A stretch of DNA of 37,764 nt from an uncultured Verrucomicrobiota bacterium (lineage in GTDB: Bacteria; Verrucomicrobiota; Verrucomicrobiia; Limisphaerales; UBA8199), in contig CAIQQM010000214.1 of assembly GCA_903873945.1 (NCBI GenBank), positions 1 through 37,764 of the forward strand. Reading direction: 5' to 3'. Positions 33,889 to 37,764 of this stretch are shown here, piece after piece. Position 1 is the stretch's first letter. Each line of letters opens with the position of its first letter. The notes under the pieces were generated by a model. The model was given only the letters and a program-made list of their open reading frames with translations, had not been told where the DNA came from and ran no database searches. Both the position numbers and the translations under genes were made by a program.

Positions 33889-35217
33889 TCAGCCCACATT
33901 TTCGGCAGAGGGAACCCTGAGGTCCGGATCCTGCGCATGCTCGCCGACTTCGCTCTGATATCGAGTCAGGCGGCCAAACTCGAGTTCAGCCTGCCGCTGG
34001 TCTCCATGCGCTGAAAGGGCACACACCGGCAGTTCGTAATTGCCGTCGGGGAGCGCGAAGCGATAGCTGAAAGTGCCATCCGGACGGATTCTGATCGGCC
34101 GACCGCCAATCGTCACAACCGCGTCCGGCTCCGTGGCACCGTAAACAACGAGCTCGGCATTGACGTTCAACCAGAATCCTTCCGGCCGCTGATGCTGCCC
34201 CATCAAGGGACTGGAAAGGGCCTCGGCTTCTTTTCCAAGGGGACTTGAGATAGCCGGGACCAAGCCCGGTAACGCTTCGAATTCAAGCTGAGCCGGACCT
34301 GCCAGCGAGATTTCAGCGAGCCCGGCGGAACCGGGTCCGTTCTTTCGCGCGCCCCAGAGATCAAGCAACCCGGCAAGGGCAAGTTCGTACGCCGAAGTCC
34401 ACCGCTCAGCAGACACAGGAGCGGGCGCCTGACCTCCGGAGTCGAGGATAGCTCGCGATTTTTCCACTCCTTCCCGAGACAACGGTCCACCTAAGTCGCC
34501 CGGTTCAGCAGGTCTGGCAACCCGCGGCAATTGCCCGCCGGGGGCGATGGTCGCGAATTGCACCGTCTTGTCTTCGGCTGCGGCGTCCGGCGGCGTCACT
34601 ACCGTCCCGGAGGTTATAATAGTCACCCATTGGCGCGGGGATTCGTAGTAACCGAGTTCAGCCACATATCTGGTTCCGGCACCCTGGACATGGATGAACC
34701 AATGCTGTGAGTCCGGATGCACGTGAAGTTCCGTGACTGGCTTGCCCTTAATTTTGTCGAGATACACGCGCACGACAAGGCAGTGACCGGCGGCGAGCGC
34801 GCTGTACCGCTGCCGCTGTTCGCGTGCCAGGTCCCAATGCGCGTAAAGCCAATGGGGATCGCGCGCCAGCAGCAGCAGTTTTTGCCTGCCATATGCCTCC
34901 GGCAATTCCCAGGCGGCTGGTCCGACCTGCCCACCCGGCCTTGCGGCAGGCTGGGGCGATGGTTCGTCACCTTCGAAGAGAACAGGCGGAATTTTCAGTG
35001 GTGTTCCGGGGCGGACAATTCCATTGCCTGCCCGCCCGAAGTCAGCGGCGGCAACTGCCTTCTCAAGCCGCTCCGAAATTCCCGCAGGCCGCTGTTCAAC
35101 GCTGGGGGTGACGGGCATTACGCGCCCAGCCAGCAACGGGTTTGCCACCTTCTTTGGAGCACGTTTACTGGCAACCGGCTTTGCCCTTTTTACAGACCGC
35201 GATTTCTGGTTTTTCAT
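33889..35217 (-). CDS. DUF4912-domain protein
   Basis: 442 residues. A basic N-terminus (KSRSVKRAKPVASKRAPKK) and a Pro-rich linker precede the DUF4912 core at ~105-215: LPEAYGRQKLLLLARDPHWL, YAHWDL, HVHPDSQHWFIHV and YVAELGYY. A second conserved block near the end (FWLNVNAELVVYGATEPDAV, then IRPDGTFSYRFALPDG) is an Ig-like fold often found with it. There is no signal peptide. The function of the family is unknown. The basic tail may bind nucleic acid or polyanions, but that is a guess. The 206 bases downstream hold GC-rich self-complementary GCCGGC tracts and no gene. Confidence 0.8.
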   Translation of the reverse strand: MKNQKSRSVKRAKPVASKRAPKKVANPLLAGRVMPVTPSVEQRPAGISERLEKAVAAADFGRAGNGIVRPGTPLKIPPVLFEGDEPSPQPAARPGGQVGPAAWELPEAYGRQKLLLLARDPHWLYAHWDLAREQRQRYSALAAGHCLVVRVYLDKIKGKPVTELHVHPDSQHWFIHVQGAGTRYVAELGYYESPRQWVTIITSGTVVTPPDAAAEDKTVQFATIAPGGQLPRVARPAEPGDLGGPLSREGVEKSRAILDSGGQAPAPVSAERWTSAYELALAGLLDLWGARKNGPGSAGLAEISLAGPAQLEFEALPGLVPAISSPLGKEAEALSSPLMGQHQRPEGFWLNVNAELVVYGATEPDAVVTIGGRPIRIRPDGTFSYRFALPDGNYELPVCALSAHGDQRQAELEFGRLTRYQSEVGEHAQDPDLRVPSAENVG

Positions 35218-35254
35218 GCGAAAAGCCCCTCGCCGGAGGCTGCTGGGTTTGCTT

Positions 35255-35271
35255 TAATGTTCGAAACATTA
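35255..35271. promoter_or_regulatory. operator-like palindrome between divergent genes
   Basis: TAATGTT-CGA-AACATTA is a perfect 7-bp inverted repeat with a 3-bp centre, located 38 bases upstream of the DUF4912 start and 94 bases upstream of the response regulator. Its position suits a repressor or activator site controlling one or both genes; the binder is unknown. Confidence 0.45.
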
Positions 35272-35364
35272 CGGCGGCGAAGCAAGCGCCGCAATCGGGA
35301 TTTTATGAAAGACGGCTTGCCATCCAGCGCTTGCAAGTGTTAACTAAAAGCCAGCGCGAAAGGA

Positions 35365-35772
35365 ATGACTGAATCTAAGGACAGCGGTTCCGGATCGGGA
35401 AAATCCGGGAAGGCATTGATCTACGTGGTGGATGACGAGCCGATGCTGCTGGAAGTGGCCTCGGCGATTCTGGAATCTTCAGGCTATGCTTTCCAAACCT
35501 TTTCCGACCCGGCGCAAGCGCTCGACGCTTTCAAGTCCGCCCCATCCCCACCTGCGCTCATCATCACTGACTACGCCATGCATTCTATGAATGGTGTGGC
35601 GCTTATTGCCGCCTGCCGCAAGATACATCCACGGCAGAAGATCCTGCTGGTCAGCGGTACAATTGACGAGCAGGCCTGTTTGAACTCCCCGGCCAAACCG
35701 GATCGTTTCCTCGCTAAACCCTACCAGGCAAAGCATCTCCTGGACATCCTGCAATCTCTGCTGGCGGAATAA
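35365..35772 (+). CDS. single-domain response regulator
   Basis: 135 residues: a short Ser/Gly-rich lead, then one CheY-like receiver domain with the acidic pair in VVDDEP (~22-25), phospho-acceptor D69 (TDYAMHSMNG), S97 in VSG where Thr is also common, and K118 (LAKPY). There is no output domain, so it should work as a phospho-relay or protein-interaction switch. AAAGGA lies directly before the ATG, unusually close, so the start is slightly uncertain. No kinase adjoins it. Confidence 0.9.
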   Translation: MTESKDSGSGSGKSGKALIYVVDDEPMLLEVASAILESSGYAFQTFSDPAQALDAFKSAPSPPALIITDYAMHSMNGVALIAACRKIHPRQKILLVSGTIDEQACLNSPAKPDRFLAKPYQAKHLLDILQSLLAE

Positions 35773-35839
35773 TTCGACCCCGTTTGAATTCACCGATCCA
35801 ATCGACTAAACATTACCAAACCTCAACCAACATCTGGAT

Positions 35840-36628
35840 ATGAAGAAACTGATCATTCGATTCATTGTCACGATCGTCGTCGTGGTCATCCTCGCCGCCC
35901 TGGCAGCACATCTATTGCTGGATGGAATTATCAAGCGAGGGATTGAAACCATCGGACCCAAGCTGACCAAAGTGGATATCAAGCTGCAAAGCGTCAGCCT
36001 GTCCTTCCTCTCAGGCTCGGGCAAAATCACCGGTCTGGTCGTAGGGAATCCCGAAGGGTATAAGACCCCGTCGGCGATCTCGGTCGGCTCCGCCAGCCTG
36101 GCTCTCAAACCGGGTTCGCTGCTTTCGGACAAGATTGTCATCAGCTCAATCAATGTTCAGGCGCCCGAGATCACCTTTGAAACCGATCTGAAGGGAAATA
36201 ACCTGAACAAAATTCTCGCGAACCTAGACGCGGCCACCGGTGGCAGTGGAAGCCAGCCGCCCAAAGCCAAGGAGCCAGCCCAACCCAAGGCGGCAAAGGC
36301 CGGCAAGAAACTGCAGGTTGATGATTTTGTCATTAGCGGCGGCAAAGTTCACGTCAGCATGACCACGCTGGGCGGAAAGGCTGCCACCATACCACTTCCG
36401 GACATTCACCTGACGGATTTGGGCAAGGGCCCCGAGGGCATTACGCCCGCGGAACTGACGAAAGTAGTGCTGCAGGCCATCGAGAAAAGCGCGGTTCAGG
36501 CAGCTAGTGGCGCGGTGGGAGACATTGGGAAAGGGGCCACGGCCCTAACAAAGGATCTGAGCAAGACCGTTTCCGGCAGCGCGGGGAGCATTACCAAGGG
36601 GATCGGGGGGTTGTTCAAGAAACAATAG
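35840..36628 (+). CDS. AsmA/DUF748-like membrane-anchored protein
   Basis: 262 residues. An N-terminal membrane anchor (FIVTIVVVVILAALAAHLLL, ~8-27) is followed by a beta-rich domain: IKRGIETIGPKLTKVDIKLQ, SGSGKITGLVVGNPEGYKTP and INVQAPEITFETDLKGNNLN. These are the repeat style of AsmA-family proteins that sit in the periplasm and bridge to the outer membrane. A Lys/Pro/Ala linker (~137-155) and a Gly/Ser/Lys C-terminus follow. It is much shorter than full AsmA proteins. It lies 67 bases after the receiver protein and may be co-transcribed. Function inferred only. Confidence 0.7.
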   Translation: MKKLIIRFIVTIVVVVILAALAAHLLLDGIIKRGIETIGPKLTKVDIKLQSVSLSFLSGSGKITGLVVGNPEGYKTPSAISVGSASLALKPGSLLSDKIVISSINVQAPEITFETDLKGNNLNKILANLDAATGGSGSQPPKAKEPAQPKAAKAGKKLQVDDFVISGGKVHVSMTTLGGKAATIPLPDIHLTDLGKGPEGITPAELTKVVLQAIEKSAVQAASGAVGDIGKGATALTKDLSKTVSGSAGSITKGIGGLFKKQ

Positions 36629-36690
36629 CCGCCGTAACCGCGAGAAAAGATTGAAAAGGGTTGTAAATAGCCCTGAAAAGGGTTCCCAGT

Positions 36691-36732
36691 GGGGCGGCGG
36701 CGATAGGGTTGCAGGTCATCTGCAGCCGCCCC
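36691..36732. terminator. GC-rich hairpin between convergent genes
   Basis: GGGGCGGC (36691) pairs with GCCGCCCC (36725), with an inner TGCAG/CTGCA stem. It lies between the AsmA-like gene and the convergent surface-protein fragment. No U tract follows. Two direct copies of GAAAAGGGTT (36653 and 36675) precede it. It is probably a transcription barrier, by position. Confidence 0.45.
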
Positions 36733-36754
36733 GCCAACCGACTGCAGCCACCAC

Positions 36755-37630
36755 TCAGTAATCGTTCAAAACTGCCCGCCTATAGCGGTTAGTCCCAACG
36801 CTCACGTAGATGTAATTGCTGTCAATGGACACCACGCCGGCGCCGAGGCCGTACGTAGTGTCCGTTGAGTTGGTCACGGTGCGCGGCAGGAGGGCCAATA
36901 TCGCGCTGATAGTAGTAGTGGTAGTAACTGTGCCACGGGCACGGAAAAACGTGCAGGGCAGCGCCATATTGAGCGGGATTGTCAGCGTGATCTCGCCGCT
37001 ATTGGTCACGCTGGTGTATGTGGTGCAAGTTTGCCACACGAGGGGCGCAGTCAAGTTGGTGCAGGCTTCCACGCACCACCCATCCACAAGATTTGTTTGA
37101 GCGATCTGAAGTACCCCATTCGTGCCCGCAATCGTGAAGGAGTCGATGCGCGGATAGCTGGCACTTGACACCATATCCATCGCGGGGATGTTGTGCGCCG
37201 TGAATAAAACGTGTTCATAACCACCTGTATCTACGTAGCTGTTGAGCACCCAAGCTCCCGCCATTTGGACAGGAGGTGCCAGCACATGAATCGCCGAATC
37301 CACGTAATCCTTGGTCGCTGCATCAGAGCCGTTGACTGGCTTGGAAAATTGAAAGGGTTGGCCGAAGAAACTGTTGGTATGGCCAAGCAACTCCCAGTGA
37401 TCGAGGCCGAACAAGGTAATATATCCCACGCCTCCGCCGGCACCGATTACTGCGAGTGAGATGGCGTTGGTTGTGGTGAAGCCGTTGGTCAGAACAAACC
37501 AGGCGGTCGAACCGTCAAAGCTGCCCACCAACTGCTCAAATACATTCGTGCCGGGTAATCCGGGTGGTGGGGAGCCGCCCAGCATGCCGCCAGAAAGGCT
37601 CCAATCGTAGAGCTGTGGCACGCGGGTGAC
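36755..37630 (-). pseudogene. C-terminal part of a surface-type protein cut by an IS element
   Basis: The ORF track gives 322 codons to 37723, but its first ~30 codons lie in the IS end and do not look native. From about VPQLYDWSLSGG on, it reads like a Thr/Asn-rich exported protein: NGSDAATKDYVDSAIHV resembles phage-tail-fibre or collar repeats, and NLTAPLVWQTCTTYTSVTN with FFRARG is a style common in verrucomicrobial surface proteins. It ends with VSIDSNYIYVSVGTNRYRR. No signal peptide or start belonging to the original gene is left in the window. The rest may lie beyond the IS element. Confidence 0.6.
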
Positions 37631-37764
37631 GTGACTTCGCTTTTTCGGGCCACTTGCAGTGTTAGTCTGGGCCGGACGAAAGGACCAGACAATGAAAGGC
37701 AAACGATATACGACGGAAGACAAGATCCGGGTACTGCGAGAGGCGGACCGTGGCGAGAAAAGCA
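37630..37764 (+). mobile_element. left end of an IS3-family-like insertion sequence (partial)
   Basis: The left boundary is approximate: composition and protein reading change between 37620 and 37645 (around GTGACTTCGCTTTTTCGGGC), 50-70 bases before a transposase start, as in IS3-type elements. The other end, target duplication and inverted repeat cannot be seen. Confidence 0.65.
37692..37764 (+). CDS. IS3-type transposase OrfA, N-terminus only
   Basis: MKGKRYTTEDKIRVLREADR continues to the right edge. This is the beginning of the helix-turn-helix OrfA protein of IS3/IS911-type elements, which bind the terminal repeats. SD GAAAGGA lies seven bases upstream. Only 24 codons are in the window. 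Confidence 0.8.
   Translation, partial: MKGKRYTTEDKIRVLREADRGEKS

Overview
The window looks like a chromosomal segment of a Gram-negative, didermic bacterium, most likely a member of the Verrucomicrobiota close to Pedosphaera/Limisphaerales. This assignment is an inference. It rests on the moderately high GC, very large Thr/Asn-rich cell-surface proteins, a DUF4912 protein, a PilM-like GspL, and the general protein style. No rRNA, tRNA or CRISPR array is visible.

Layout, left to right. (1) 1-6037, minus strand: the first ~2000 codons of a giant exported adhesin-like protein whose 3' end lies beyond the left edge. It has an IgGFc-binding-like N-terminal region, DUF11-like repeats and SdrD_B-like repeats. 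(2) 6038-6612: a non-coding gap with an orphan terminator-like hairpin. (3) 6613-7890, plus strand: a PaaK/CapK-like adenylating enzyme. (4) 7934-26922, minus strand: a 19-kb run of co-oriented genes. Read in transcription order it encodes a small secreted protein, then GspE, F, G, H, I, J, K, L, M and a GspC-like protein. A secretin follows that is divided over two genes, then a sensor histidine kinase, the two subunits of an NfnAB-type transhydrogenase, and finally an NtrC-type sigma-54 activator. Several junctions are ATGA overlaps, which implies translational coupling.

(5) 26941-28523: a 1.6-kb non-coding region. Its left part has the complete architecture of a sigma-54 promoter firing into the secretion cluster: a GG-N10-GC element, an IHF-like site, and two 17-bp palindromic enhancer sites 33 bp apart. 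Its right part carries a duplicated ~65-bp element and several families of ~10-bp repeats. (6) 28524-30959, plus strand: a PHP-family histidinol-phosphatase-like protein and a DegP/HtrA protease. The protease is followed, in the same frame after its stop codon, by a decayed C-terminus of a histidine kinase. (7) 31138-35217, minus strand: a LIM-plus-HExxH (DA1-like) membrane-anchored metallopeptidase, a LOG-family phosphoribohydrolase, a TrpF-like protein and a DUF4912 protein. (8) 35365-36628, plus strand: a single-domain response regulator and a membrane-anchored AsmA-like protein. (9) 36755-37764: the tail of a Thr/Asn-rich surface-type protein whose 5' end has been cut off by an IS3-family-like element. 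Only the first 24 codons of its OrfA are in the window.

The most interesting unit is the type II secretion cluster. It appears to be a self-contained regulon: a sigma-54 promoter with enhancers at one end and the matching class of activator, together with its kinase, at the other. A redox enzyme sits between kinase and regulator. The secretin is split inside one of its periplasmic ring domains into two separately exported polypeptides.
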